NCBI RefSeq assembly: GCF_040436345.1
Contig: NC_133221.1
Span: 16,613,165 to 16,677,164 of the forward strand
Origin: Pagrus major
Lineage: Eukaryota; Chordata; Actinopteri; Spariformes; Sparidae
Direction: 5' to 3'
DNA length: 64,000 nt
The number at the start of each line of letters is the position of its first letter. Position 1 is the stretch's first letter. Under the pieces are notes generated by a model, which had not been told where the DNA came from, made no database searches, and worked only from the letters and a program-made list of their open reading frames with translations. Positions 9,998-23,231 of the stretch are shown here, in pieces. Position numbers and translations under genes: made by a program.

Positions 9998-11618
9998 CAT
10001 ATGTAACCTTGTAAACTTTAAAATACCCTAAAAGAAAGACATACAAAAAGGGATTCAATACATTGTCCACGTATATGTTAGGCCTAACAGAGCGCAGAGA
10101 AAGTGGACGCTGCGCTCACCGGTTCTCATAACCGTCAAGGAAGTTGAATAGGAAGCTATTAGTTTGAGAGGTGAGTTGATTTTTATTTTCTTTAAGTAGT
10201 GCTGTAGAGAAATTACCTCATAACCTTAGGCTAGACTGCGTCATAGCGCCACTCGTAGACACTCAGCAAGTGGCGTGATTTTATGTCCTCCACAGCAGCA
10301 GATAGTGTTGTTTTAACTACAGTGTAATGATGCCAGGATTAAAGAGCAGGGCGATATCATAAAGTTGCCATATGGCCTCGACAGTGATGGCGCGTCAGGC
10401 TGCGGCCACAGGAAAACCAAAGTTTTGCATCCATGTTGTGTCGTGGGCGAGTGTTATCACAGGCTAGTGTGTCCCCTTCCTTCCCTGGCAAAACAGGAAA
10501 CGGGAGTCTGCCTGTGGTGGAAAAGGGGGCAATAAAGTTTTATGAGGGGCCTTAAACTTCAGAGCGCGTTTGTCAGTCTGTAATGATATTCTTTGGATTC
10601 CGAGCCAGAGAGGAAAACGTGATCAGGGAAACAAAAAAGGAAACGCTGTATTCCCCTTTTCTGTGTGTGTGTCTGTGTGTGTGTGTGTGTGAATTGCAAT
10701 TTCTAGCCAGATGTTTAATCCCGCTATATCACAAAAAAATAATAACAGAAACGTGCAAACTGACATTAATTTCCTTCCTTTTTTTAATGATGAGACTTTA
10801 TTGGTTACAATCAACAATCTATCAGTTATTCTAGGCCTTGTGTGAACCGTGAAAGTTTACAAAGGGGGGCAAGAGAAAATGGCTTCATTGCACATCACAA
10901 TATTTTCACATCCAGTCGCTGAATTACACATAATGATTTAGATTCACAAGGAAAATGACAGACACACGTGGATGACGCCTTGACAGAAATCCACTCACAA
11001 AAGATATTATCTCACTGAACACATCACACGTCGTCACACACGTCCTAACTTGTTTGCACTGCAACATGTTAAGAGAGCAAAATTCAAACAGAAAGAAGAA
11101 AAGAGGTGGAAAAACTATTTTAACTGTCATGATCACATCATTAAATATTCTTTATTTGAGTCTTTGACCTTAAAGTTTTCTCACATGATGATGATGCTGA
11201 TGCTGATGAAGAGTTGGATGCGACGCACCCAGCCTCCTCTACGTTTACCCTAATCAAAAACATAGATTATTAGTAGCGTTGTGCAGCCTCTCAGTGCACT
11301 GCAAGACCGAAGCCTGGCAGCGTGAAGGACCCCAGCTCCCCTCAACCTCGTGTCCCCTTCGTGCAGCAAAGTGAGGTTATCATCGCATGGGCAGCAAATT
11401 AATTTAGAAATGTAAACCGATTGATCAAAGTGAGTGATATTCAATACATTAGGTCCCAAACTGCAGCAAGTGACACATAATTGGTGATGAAGCACACAGA
11501 GCGGTGTCATGATGTCATTGCTCCTAGCAGTTCATCCGGAGGTCAGGCGGCACTCCAGCACTGTGCAGTGAGGGGCTGAAAACGTGCTGCGGCGCAACCC
11601 CGCTTCACTGGTGCACCT

Positions 11619-12258
11619 CTACTCCTTCACTTTGATCTTTGAGTCCTTCTTCCACTTCATTCGTCTGTTCTGGAACCAGATTTTGATCTGCCTCTCGTTT
11701 AGACACAGGGTGTGGGCGATCTCTACGCGCCTGCGGCGGCTCAGGTAGCGGTTGAAGTGAAACTCTTTCTCCAGCTCCAGAGTCTGGTAGCGGGTGTAAC
11801 TGGTCCTGGACCGCTTACCCTCCGATTCTGAAGTGGTATTAAAAGCAGTTAGCTTTCATCAGCAGCATTATAGTGGTGAATAAATATAATAAGAAGCTAT
11901 TAAGTTTATTACATTCAAAAGAAAGAGCTTGGTTATCCATAAAAAAAATAAGCATTACAAGCAAAAATCCGAGCTAAAATCCGCTAATTTATGCCCCCAG
12001 TTAAAAGATCAAATATCTTTATACAACCTAATTTAACCTGATAATACTTACAGTGGATTTGTGTAATAAAAATTTATGTCAGGCTGATAAGGATGGTTAA
12101 CTAGCTCCAATAAATATACTCATTTAAAAAGGAGGAGGGCCCTCTACATCCTTTCACATTAAAACATAAAAATTACACACTACTAGTGAAGGAGTCGTAT
12201 TATGTAAAATGGGATAACTAATAATGTGTTGGCTTCCCTGTAAACACTGGCCTCGGCC

Positions 12259-12309
<51 letters not shown>

Positions 12310-13560
12310 AGTGTGTAATAATATCGTGGGAGGAAAAACAGATGCGTAAAATCTAAAGATTAGAAAATGGAAACTGATGTTGTCCAGATATAATTTCTCT
12401 ATTTATAGAGTCGCGCATGCAAAGTAAAGCAACAGGCCTTTGCTATGGGACGTAAATGTATTTTACATTCCTCCTGTGTGTGTGCTCCTGGATGTTTGCA
12501 TAACACAAAACAGAAGTAGCTTCTCCCCTCTTCTTCTTCTTTTTTTTTTTTTTTTTTTGCAGCAAATGTGCTCACTGTCCATCTGCAGCCTAAACAAGCC
12601 AGCCAGTGGTTTGAAGGCATGGAGAAGGAGCACGCCTATTCAAATCTTTTAGAGGTGAAAAGTTCATGATTGGGTCAGGGCATTGGTGTTTCCCAGAGTT
12701 CAATTTAAGGCTAAAGCTTCTCCCACACATACAGTCTGATAATGTGAAACACGCAGCTCGACTAAGACTGTAAACGAACAGCAAAAACACGAATACTTTG
12801 AGATGAATTTGTAAATATTATTTCATAGTTTTATCACAGTTTGGTTCTCTTATCCAATTATACGACCATAAATCACCCCACAGATCACCTCTTCACCGTA
12901 ACAGAGCAGGTTTACGAGCAATGGATGCCTTTGTCATAAAATTTATGACCGCGAGTTTTTATTATTTCCTGCGTTTGGCCTATAAAACTCAAGAGGGAAA
13001 CTGGAACGGGCGAAAAGAAGTGTAGCAGCGTAAAGAGTGAATAAGGGAAAGCATCTTAGTCGCACTTTAGAAAATAGGCAAACTTTACCGTGGCTCATGT
13101 GCAGTTTTGTCATCCATGGATAAATCTGTGGCCGCTGCTCACTGTCCTGGTTCACTTTTGCGTTTCGTTTCACCGTTTGCGTGCTCTCCGCGTTTCTCTC
13201 GCTCTCCTGGCTCATGTTGCCGCCGGATTTCGCGCTCCTCTCCGGGTCTCTGTCCGCCCCCAGTCCCAGCAGCGTGCCGCTGCCGTAGTGTAGCCCGCTC
13301 GCGTCCACGGAAGAGCTACTGGAGACCATGGTTATCTGTGGTCCTGACGGCAGAGGAGTATCCGTGTTGCCACGCAGGCTAGTTTTCATCTCGTCCCGCT
13401 CAACAGAGGTCGTGGGGACGGGACAAGTGAATATCCCGTTCACATTAACACCCTCAAAGCGGCTGGACGCGCGCCCAGATAGATCGAAACTAAACATAGT
13501 GTTGGGAGAAGTTGTCTCGCTTGTTTGCCTGAGATTAGAGCAGTCAACATAAGAGCTCAT
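11619..13560 (-). CDS. hoxc5a: Hoxc5a homeodomain transcription factor (2 exons)
   Basis: Group-5 Hox transcription factor for cervical/anterior trunk identity. Exon 1 is 13089-13560 and exon 2 is 11619-11827; the donor GT is at 13088-13087 and the acceptor CAG at 11830-11828. The joined product is 226 residues (human HOXC5: 222). The start MSSYV and the joint [15 protein letters not shown] are typical of HOXC5. YPWM is at about 147-150 and the homeodomain at about 161-220, followed by a short tail DSKIKVKE. The rest of exon 1 has little similarity to mammalian HOXC5 and is rich in Ser. The homeodomain carries changes at the helix 1-2 region ([19 protein letters not shown] instead of [19 protein letters not shown]). 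No frameshift or stop is seen, so this looks like a functional but fast-evolving copy. Confidence 0.96.
12260..12307. repeat. (CA)n microsatellite in hoxc5a intron
   Basis: About 24 uninterrupted CA units. Confidence 0.95.
12933..12949. promoter_or_regulatory. Inverted Hox/Cdx site pair in hoxc5a intron (HB1-like)
   Basis: GTCATAAAATTTATGAC: two perfect inverted copies of GTCATAAA one base apart. GTCATAAA is a typical Cdx / posterior-Hox binding site. The element sits near the start of the intron, as in hoxc4a and hoxc6a. Confidence 0.6.
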
Positions 13561-13712
13561 TGTTTTTAAACTATCAGCGACACTTTCTTGTTAAACTAGA
13601 GAGGGCTGCGGGACGTTTGTTGCGGTTATTTCCTTGTTTTTGTTGATCATTGCTTTTCTTTGTTGCCGCTTTTGGAAAATTCTGAGCTGTCTGCCCTAAA
13701 AAAATAAGCCAG

Positions 13713-13832
13713 GATTTATAGGTGGAGTAGGCTTTGGTATCTTTTTTTTTAATTCTTGATCCGACGTGCCGCTGCCCAAATATGGTGTATTTGTATGGGA
13801 TCACGTGCACATGTTGGCCAGTCATAAATTGG
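13713..13832 (-). promoter_or_regulatory. hoxc5a proximal promoter: TATA, CArG box, E-box
   Basis: On the minus strand there is a TATAAAT (13714-13720) about 150 nt before the ATG. A perfect CArG box CCAAATATGG is at 13776-13785, a CACGTG E-box at 13802-13807, a GTCATAAA at 13821-13828 and a CCAAT on the minus strand at 13832-13828. These fit a TATA promoter with a 5' UTR of roughly 120 nt. Confidence 0.5.
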
Positions 13833-15276
13833 CTTTGATACTCAATGGGGATATTGATGAATAGGAGAAACGTGTCCGGTAAACTTTGAGCTGTTGGTTG
13901 TTGAGGACCAGGCAGGGATGTTTAGCGCAAAAAGGGCAGGACAGTAAGACAAGAGCGTCATCTGGTGTCTGGTATGGGGCAGGACGGTCAGAACCGGCCA
14001 GAGCTCTCTGCCCCTGACGCACCGCGAGTCCACCGACAGTCCCACATCATAATCATAACAATAATAATTATAATGATAATAATAATATTGAAGACTCAAA
14101 GTGGCCATTTGGTTAAAATATATTTACGCATATGGACTTGAAACTTGGATGTAGCTTGAATTATGTTATAATAACGCAGCTACGGGAATGTTATCGTGTC
14201 TAACTGGACACTGGACTCATTGCTCATTCCCGTGCTCTTATTGTGCCTATCTGAAAGTTCATAATTTCATAATTAAGCGACCGAAATCTGCTTTAAAATT
14301 CACTTTATTAGCCGGTTTTGTTGCCCATTTTTTCCGCACAGCCTCTGCTGACCATAAAGGTCATGATAAAAATCAGGAACAAGTCTCCACAATCACGCAC
14401 TGACTTTTCAGGAAACCTTTCCTTTACGCGCACTCCACTCAATGCGCACAGACACACAAGACGAGGATGAAAGTTTTACAAATATTTTATTCCATGGTAC
14501 ACAATTATGACAAAACATGAATTCGTAACTCCCAAACAAAAGTGAAGAATTACTAGTGTACAAATCTATCTCACAAGGAAAGCGTATTGTGTCAAATGAT
14601 GAAAAGAAAGGAAGGGGCTAAGCGCAGATTTTATGTTATGCAGCGTCTATCAAAGCGGCTAAATGCACATAAGTCCTCACAGGATTGACATTATATATTG
14701 TTGATTATATACAGGCATTTCATGTGTGTATGTGTGTGTGTGTGTGTGGACTGTAGTCTATATCCGTGCAACTTTTCATGTTTATGCAGGACACTTTTTC
14801 TGCGGGCGATTCAAGTATACTGTGATGTGCCCGGCCCGGTCGTTCTCCCTCTCTTTCCTTCCGTGGAATGTGCATGTACAATATTGAGTTAAGTCTGACC
14901 AACACTTTATTTAGTGAGCTGATCAAAGAGTTCACAGTGATGGATGGGGTGTAAGAGAGAGAGTGGGGGGATAAATACATAGGATTTACTGGCATGGGAA
15001 ATAACATAGAAATAATACTTCTTTTTATTTTCACAATACAAGTGTGACATTGCAGTAATAAAAACAAAAATAATCAGCGCTCCAAATGTCACAGGGAGCC
15101 AGACTGTGGCTGAAATAATTCGGATTTCTAAGGCTTAACACTCCTGTGGCCAACATGGGATATAAGTGGGAGAGCTGCGGGGTAGCCATCATGCAGTGGA
15201 GTCGCTCTCAAGTCCATGTAGATTTTTTTTTAGGTAGTTATGTTGGGTTTTAATGGTCATCAGGTCTTCTTTTATT
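13833..15276. other. hoxc5a-hoxc6a intergenic region
   Basis: Short intergenic stretch. The right part is hoxc6a 3' UTR, with AATAAA on the minus strand at 15024-15029 and 14906-14911. A short (GT)n tract lies near 14728-14748. No additional gene seen. Confidence 0.6.
15231..15247 (-). promoter_or_regulatory. Candidate miR-196 target site in hoxc6a 3' UTR
   Basis: On the mRNA strand this reads CCCAACATAACTACCTA. The last eight bases are a full miR-196 8-mer seed match (ACTACCTA), and the first seven (CCCAACA) match the 3' end of miR-196, so both ends can pair around a central bulge. It lies about 30-45 nt after the hoxc6a stop and upstream of the AATAAA signals. Confidence 0.65.
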
Positions 15277-16447
<1,171 letters not shown>

Positions 16448-17110
16448 ACCTTGCTTGTAACCCTCTCTCCAACTCTCCCCACTTCTTTATCGGTCTCTTT
16501 TCAATCTCCTTCTCAGTAAATCTCCTTCCCGTCTGTGTCAACCAACCACACCTTTCTCCAAGGTCTTCTCTTTTTTTCCTCGACTTTCTGCCTCTCTCTA
16601 ACTGGACGTGGGCTACTTTGAGGATTCAATATTATTAATTTCCAATCTCCGGTTAAGACGCACAAACCCGAGTGTTATAGCCGAGGCTTGGCTCGGTGAG
16701 AGACAATATGACAATGTCAGCTGACCGTTCTCCACCAATTGAGAGGCAGGAGTTGAGGAGAAACTGTAGCTTTTAGCTCAGAGCTTGAACATTAGTGCTA
16801 AATGCCGATAAACACAACGTAGAGTTAGAGTGGCACACTGTACAAGCTTGGCAGGGCGAGACGTTTTTGGAATTAAAGTTTAAGCGATTGTGGTGTTAAG
16901 GGAGAGGAGTTTTGATGTGAAATGTGGACAATGTCGTGCAGTACAGTGATCCCATTCAGAGGAAGGCGGACAGATCAGCACAATAACACACATGAAGTCA
17001 AAACTGAAGCTTTCTTAATGCAATAAGTGCAATAAGCTGTTTATTTCATTTAATGAGATATAAAGCGAAACCCTTAGCTGGAGTACTGAGCTCTTGTGGT
17101 ATTTGTGAGT

Positions 17111-17112
<2 letters not shown>

Positions 17113-17166
<54 letters not shown>

Positions 17167-17198
17167 CTGTGTGGGTGTGTGTATGTGTGTGTATGTGT
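17113..17198. repeat. (GT)n microsatellite upstream of hoxc6a
   Basis: About 26 uninterrupted GT units followed by interrupted GTGTATGTGT. Confidence 0.95.
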
Positions 17199-20089
17199 TG
17201 CCAAAACTCTGTTTTAATTTCACAACACCACTGCAGAGATGTAGGCTCCACTATCTACACGCTCCCATCCCGCAGGACGCGCCAGCTTTCTGCTATATGT
17301 AGATAAAAAAAATAATAATATTTGCATTTATTGTTTATCTCAGCCTTTTTAATGACGAGTTTGCAACACACACTCTTAATGTTTTCATTGTGTATGAATT
17401 ATCTGACGCGTGAGCAGTTTCCATTCTTTTTGCAGTGAACTGGGGGAGGGTTTGTAGGTAGTAAGAATGCGTTTATGGTCTCTCTTCAGTGAGGGCAATA
17501 AAACAAGTGACGTTCCCCAGCTCACCAACAACTATCTCTGCAGCAGAGCCCTGCAACACGAGCAGCAATCTCACAGGCTCAGAAATGAAAGCACTGCACA
17601 GCATGTGGAGGCATAAAGCAAAAGGGGGAATAGCGTGTATAGGTCCGGCCGACTAGTAAAGAACTGGCGTCCGAGGAGATCATCTCTGCCACAAATCTAA
17701 TCAGTTATGCGACTGCCATGAACACGTCAGACAAAATGCTCCTACAGGCCAACAGTGCCCGGTGTCCACTATGAGCTCACAGCTCTCAGGTACAGTCTCT
17801 TTAACTCAATAAAGAGCATGCTTTGACTTTTACGCACAAAAGTTAAGAGCTGGATTAAAGTAAAAATGTGTTAAAATGCTTATGCAGATGTTCCTTTTTC
17901 CCCCCCTCTCCTTGTTCGGATCATACTTCGACATTCCTCTGACACGCACAGAGAGGAAAGAGTAACCGATAATTATCTCAGCGACAAATGATGGGGTTTG
18001 GAAATTACTTCAGAGGTGTTCTGCAAAAATCCAGCAAAACTTGAGCGCCTGTCTGGGCGAAGCGCGCTGCCTCTAAACGCGTAAAACCCCACATGTTTGA
18101 TATAAAAGAGGCCAGTTTTTGAATCACTCTAACATTTCCGTGATCCACATAATTAAATCAGTTTTACGACAGCTGATGAGAGAGCGTGTTCACACACAAC
18201 CAGCATTTTATTCACAAAAATCAAGCGCGATAAACAAGTAATAATAATATTACTTTATAATAAAAGTAAAACACACACATTCATTTGAAACAATATAATC
18301 CACATTATGTCGGATTTTCGCAACGGGCCATAATAGATACCAATAAAATAATCAATAGAGTGACTGAAAATGTCTGCCTGCCTATTGGTCCACCTCATTG
18401 ATTTCTTCAATAGGGGTGAATACTTGCAGACTAAACGTGCAACACTGTTTGGTCTGTTGTTTGGGATCCTGAATAGCCCATAAAAGAGACAAGAACAAAG
18501 AGAAGGAAGTAGCCGGTGCAATAAAAGCTCCCCTTCACCTTATTCGTGGCCATATGTGACATCCGCGTCGCGCAAATCTGAGGCAAATAAAGGCAAAAGT
18601 TGGAGGCGGTAATGTCCCACCACTGCTGTCCTGGGATTATTTTCTCCTCCTCACTTTGATATTAAGTAACGCTTTAGAGGATGATTGGATGGAACAAACA
18701 CGCACAGAGCAGGAGGGAACTACTGGGAGCCCCAATGTATATAAATTACAACCCACAGAGGAGGTGTTACATTAGGAATTACAGAAAACTTACAAAGTGC
18801 ATTCACCGCTTTAAGTACAGAATGAAATTTGAATTTAAATCCCAAATAATTGGGGATAAAAATGGGATAAATCTGGTGTTGCAGTCTGTGATACTCGAAT
18901 TTATCACGCTCACGGTGTCAGAAGCAGCTTGTGTGCAGGAACTGTTAACGCATTTGTTTCATTATAACATTTTTTTATTGTCGTCGCCAAGCAGTCGTTA
19001 AAATTCACTCATTGTGAACCGATTTTGAAATTAATAGAAGTTTTAAAAGCACTCAAATTAAATTAGAATTATTTGGGCTTCATCACAGATTTCCCTTAAT
19101 TGTTATTCACAGCTGCCCCCCCTCCTCCTCCCCTTAAAAAACACGCAGCTCCATAAAGTTTAGGTTGTAAATAAAGGCTGAACACTAAAGCCAATGTGTG
19201 GACTGGAGAGGCAGGAATGCAGCAGAGGGTTGAAGCCAGTGTGCAGAATTAGAAAGGTCATTCTTTCCCTCGTGTTTTAGTGTTTTATTGCGGCCCGTGA
19301 GGCAAATCGCATGCGCGGCTTTTGATGCAGGGAGCGAAAGAAGCCGTTTGGTGGGACGTTTGCACGATCTTTACAAAGAAAAGGGGGAAATTATGGAGCA
19401 GCGATGAACGAAAGAGCCAAGAGGACGAATATAATAAATTATTAGGAATAGCTTGGAACCAAGAAGTAACCGTCGATATTAATAATTAGCATTAAAAATT
19501 AATTAATGATGTGCTCTTAATTTGTAGTTATCCACGGTGAATGCGCAATGAAGGCAAAGCACGAAACAGATCATGCGTGATTATTATAATTATTCCCATT
19601 ATTTATTATTATTATTATTATTTGTCTGAGTTATAAGATAAGTCGCCATCATGCTGGATAGCTTTTTAATTTACACTTGAATTGTTTTCTCGTCCTGCAG
19701 GCCTAACTTTAACAGCCTGCTGCCCTGCAACACAACAGGGCCCATCCGCGAACCAATCGCTCCTCCGCATTCTTCCAGACGCAGATCAATATCCAGCATC
19801 ACAACATCACTCAGTATTAGTTATATGGGACCTGTAAAATTTCTACATTATCAGCCATGATTAAAAACACAGCGAGGGAAGGAAAAAGTCTGCCCAGGCT
19901 CTGATGCTTTTTCCTCTCCCCCGCTTCTAACCTTACTAATAAGGAGTAATTCACATACTAACAATGTAAAGCCCTCTATAAGCACTTTACCATCGCTGGC
20001 TGGCCCAATTAATGTCCGGAAGTGTTCGACTTTATGCTCGTTAAGCACTCAGGAAGCTGTTGCCCAATGAGCGCATGTTGATCCACACA

Positions 20090-20102
20090 TCATAAATTAT
20101 GA
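20090..20102. promoter_or_regulatory. Inverted Hox/Cdx-like pair, hoxc6a-hoxc8a gap
   Basis: TCATAAATTATGA: inverted TCATAA sites one base apart, followed by CC to give TTATGACC. Sixteen bases around it (CACATCATAAATTATG) recur exactly near 33266 downstream of hoxc9a. Confidence 0.4.
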
Positions 20103-20647
20103 CCATTAGTAGGCAAAATTTTTTTGCCCTGTCGGGATTTGTAAGTGAGGTTCTAAATGTGGTGATGCGGACAGATTCATGACTTGATGGAGTTTTATGC
20201 GAACCTATCTCTGGTTTTTAAAACACTGCAGGGCAAAACAATAGACTGTGGTTTTCCCCTCTTATTTTAAACCAAGATTTACCTAACAACCCAAATGGCT
20301 TGTTTTAAATGGACTCTCTCTATCTCTCTCTCTGCAGAGCACTGGGCAGCAGCGGACACGATCCATTTCAGCAGCAATGTTTCATAAAGGGGGGAAAGCA
20401 AACAACGTGGTGTAAAACAGTAAGACTTTAAAGGCTTCCAGAACGAGGCTGTGCCAATGATTGTGTTTTACAAGATTGTAACGAATGGACACGTTGAGCT
20501 TCAGCACGAGAGAGAAACCTCATAACAACAAAGAATAATATTTGATCTGTGCACACACATACACACAAAAACCCACAGAGGGAGCGTTTCTTGGTAAAAC
20601 AGGCGCTTCCAACTTCACAAGCAAACACATAAGCACTGCTGTCTGAG

Positions 20648-20648
<1 letters not shown>

Positions 20649-20706
<58 letters not shown>
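20649..20706. repeat. (CA)n microsatellite
   Basis: About 29 CA units. Confidence 0.95.
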
Positions 20707-20708
<2 letters not shown>

Positions 20709-20839
20709 GGTATTTATGATGCCTTTGGACACTTCCGCCATTGGAGAACTAGTTTGTTTCAGGGTACAAATGCCAATTTACTGTCCAATTTATACCCTTT
20801 ATTTTTCATTTTTCACAAACTTTTTTGGTTGGTTTTGGT

Positions 20840-20841
<2 letters not shown>

Positions 20842-20907
<66 letters not shown>
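20842..20907. repeat. (CA)n microsatellite
   Basis: About 33 CA units, only ~135 bp from the preceding array and on the same strand. Confidence 0.95.
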
Positions 20908-20910
<3 letters not shown>

Positions 20911-21594
20911 ACAAACACTTGTAAATGACTGATGGCACTTAAAGCTGGGTTTTCATCCTGAGATTATTTTGAAATCATTCTCATTAAACTAATTTATTTT
21001 AGTCAAAACGTTGGAGAGAAATCCAAAAAACTGGAGTGTTTTTGCTCACAATATGGCACCATTCATGTGTGATTTACTACACCGTTTGATTTAATACACT
21101 GCTCAGTCATAACACCCTGTTCACTCTTGTTAAAAAGAATATAATGTTGCTGTTGACAGTGAGGATATTTTGTGATGCTTTCTTTTTTTGCTGCCATAAA
21201 TAAATAAAATCCAATGCTTCTCCTCAGAATGTCGTCAGTGATTATGTCACACCTCACAACAAATCACCGCATCTCATTGTATCTCAACCGAAAAAACACA
21301 GTGACACAGACACATCTCTGGTTCTCCAAGGCGACAACAACAAATCAGACTCTCAGAAACACTCCTCCATGTCAGCTCGTGCGGTTGCTCGCTGGCTGGC
21401 GGCAGTGGATCAGCTGACATCCGCAGTGGAGCGCCGCCGAAAAACCAGCAGCCATAAACAACAAGCCTCAACACCCGCCCACTTCCACATGCGACGCTTC
21501 TGATCGCTAGGGGGCACTGCTGGGATCCACACTGTTGTGTGTCTGTCTGTGAGTGTGTACCTACTGTATGTCGTATGTCATGTGTCTGTGTGTG

Positions 21595-21603
21595 CGTGTC
21601 TGC

Positions 21604-21637
<34 letters not shown>
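21595..21637. repeat. (GT)n then (GA)n compound microsatellite
   Basis: Interrupted GT tract passing into GAGAGAGA. Confidence 0.85.
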
Positions 21638-22872
21638 CATTGCTTATGATATTCAAGCTCTTGGCACACACTGAATATCACAAGTGACAACAAGTATGGA
21701 AACAGGAAATAATTAGAGCACATCAGCCAGCTCTGGATGTCATTTGTCACTGCCTGGTCAGCAGGGGCCTATGAGTGATGACAAAGTTTACTATCAGTGG
21801 GCAATTTATTACAGCAGACTGGCACAGCAGCTCGGAAATGCTCGGCTAATGTAGGCTAAAGCGGCCAGTGTGCACGCAGGTGCTGCTACACCAGCCAGTG
21901 AGGTGTAATGGCTGTGTAATGAATGTCGCTCTGGGCATCAGCAGCCTCCCAGGCTACAGGTCAGGTCAACACACAATACACACATCTATTGACTGATCTC
22001 TCTCATACACACACACTTCTGCACCATTCATCATCAACACAGCTGAAACACAACATGTAGAGGGTGGTAGAGAAATGTGGAAGCTTACCCCTGTAGGCTG
22101 TCCGTAGTTTGGTCCAAAACAGCAGCTGAGGGGTCACGATGGCGAGTGGGAAATATCAACACAGCGCACATCTCCTCCTTGTTAGGCAGTCTTCACGTCC
22201 CGGTGATAAGGAGCTCATGAAGGCAGGAGCCGGGGGAAAGTCTTTTCTTGTAGGCTTGCTTGCTCCTTTTTCTCCCCTTCCCCATGCAGTCGCGGCTTTA
22301 TTGCCTCCGGGAGGGATAAACGCAGGCAGCGGCTGGTAGAGGCGGCGACTGTCCCGAAGATCCCTCTGTCAGGAAGTCGGAGATCGGATGAATATCACAC
22401 GAAGCAGCGCCAAAATGACTGTGCAGCAGTGGTTATTTATTTTAAAATTAGAGTAAAAGAGGGTAAAAAAGACGTTTCTACGCCCCAGCTTTAGTCTGCT
22501 GCTGATACAAGGGAAGGACCAGAGAATAGACAACAGCATAAAGTTCATGTTCATAGAGCGTGTGCCACGTGGCTCGCCGCAGCCAATCGCAGAAGGGATT
22601 CAGTCGTAAACTTTTATTACTCAGCTGTAAATTTCTCCCTTTAACAACCAGGAATGTTTGCACCCATCTTTTCCCTTCCTTTTTTTTTTTTTTTTTTCGA
22701 TTGCACAAAACTAAAAATGGCCACACGATATGGAGCCCGATGCTTTGAGACGTCCCATATGTCACAGATTAGACGTGCGTCAGAAAAATATGACAGATCC
22801 CCTGGTGGACAAGCTGTGTGCCATGATGTACCCAAAAAAAAGCTAACGGGAAAGGGGAAATAAAACTGTGAG

Positions 22873-22908
22873 TGAGAGGGAGAGGGAGGGAGAGGGAGAG
22901 GGAGAGGG
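22873..22908. repeat. GA-rich polypurine tract
   Basis: Repeated GAGAGGGAGAGGG units; could form a triplex. Hox GAGA-type tracts have been linked to chromatin regulators, but nothing here proves a role. Confidence 0.8.
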
Positions 22909-23157
22909 GCGCCTGATTAAACTTAAATTAGACTAAACTATACTTCTATAGTAGGCGCTCTGTCTGTGAGTGACTCTCAGGAGGGATTAATGACATTAAG
23001 CACATGTCAGGTTTCACCTTAAGCCAAATGCATGATCCAGGTGCAAGTAAAAAAAAAGAAAATAACGTCAAATATATCTCCCTGGCTGGAGGGTGTCGCC
23101 ATTTTTTTTAAAAAAAACGTGAAAAGCAGGTGAGGCTGGGTTTGAGCCTGCAGGGAT

Positions 23158-23164
23158 CACACAC

Positions 23165-23231
<67 letters not shown>
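23158..23231. repeat. (CA)n microsatellite
   Basis: About 36 CA units with one CG interruption near the start. Confidence 0.95.

Larger units (their letters stand above)
4972..11618. other. Intergenic region between mir-10b and hoxc5a
   Basis: 6.6 kb with no coding gene recognised. It contains the 42-nt candidate exon (6884-6925), the candidate distal promoter and exon (9751-9997), a poly-T run, and hoxc5a 3' flank with AATAAA signals on the minus strand (for example near 11151). Other reading frames here are short and have no family signature. Confidence 0.5.
11828..13088 (-). other. hoxc5a intron
   Basis: 1,261 nt. Holds a (CA)n array at 12260-12307, a poly-T run near 12540-12558, and the inverted Hox/Cdx pair at 12933-12949 about 140 nt into the intron. 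I looked for miR-615, which lies in the mammalian HOXC5 intron, and did not see it. Confidence 0.7.

Noticed and set aside
9641-10000. 119-codon frame as a protein-coding gene
   Set aside because: No family signature, and it runs through promoter-like elements and a strong splice donor; better read as promoter plus noncoding exon.
11828-13088. miR-615 in the hoxc5a intron
   Set aside because: Known in mammals, but no matching mature sequence was seen here on either strand.
13090-13382. Plus-strand frames opposite hoxc5a exon 1 (and similar ones opposite hoxc8a, hoxc9a, hoxc10a and hoxc11a exon 1)
   Set aside because: Antisense shadows of GC-rich coding exons with no independent support.
17015-17306. 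Open frames across CA/GT arrays (also at 20.4-20.9, 23.1, 43.4, 45.4, 49.6 and 51 kb)
   Set aside because: They encode only His-Thr or Cys-Val repeats from microsatellites.
21950-21970. Retinoic acid response element at the AGGTCAGGTCA stretch
   Set aside because: The half-sites overlap rather than forming a DR2 or DR5, and the site is far from any Hox promoter.
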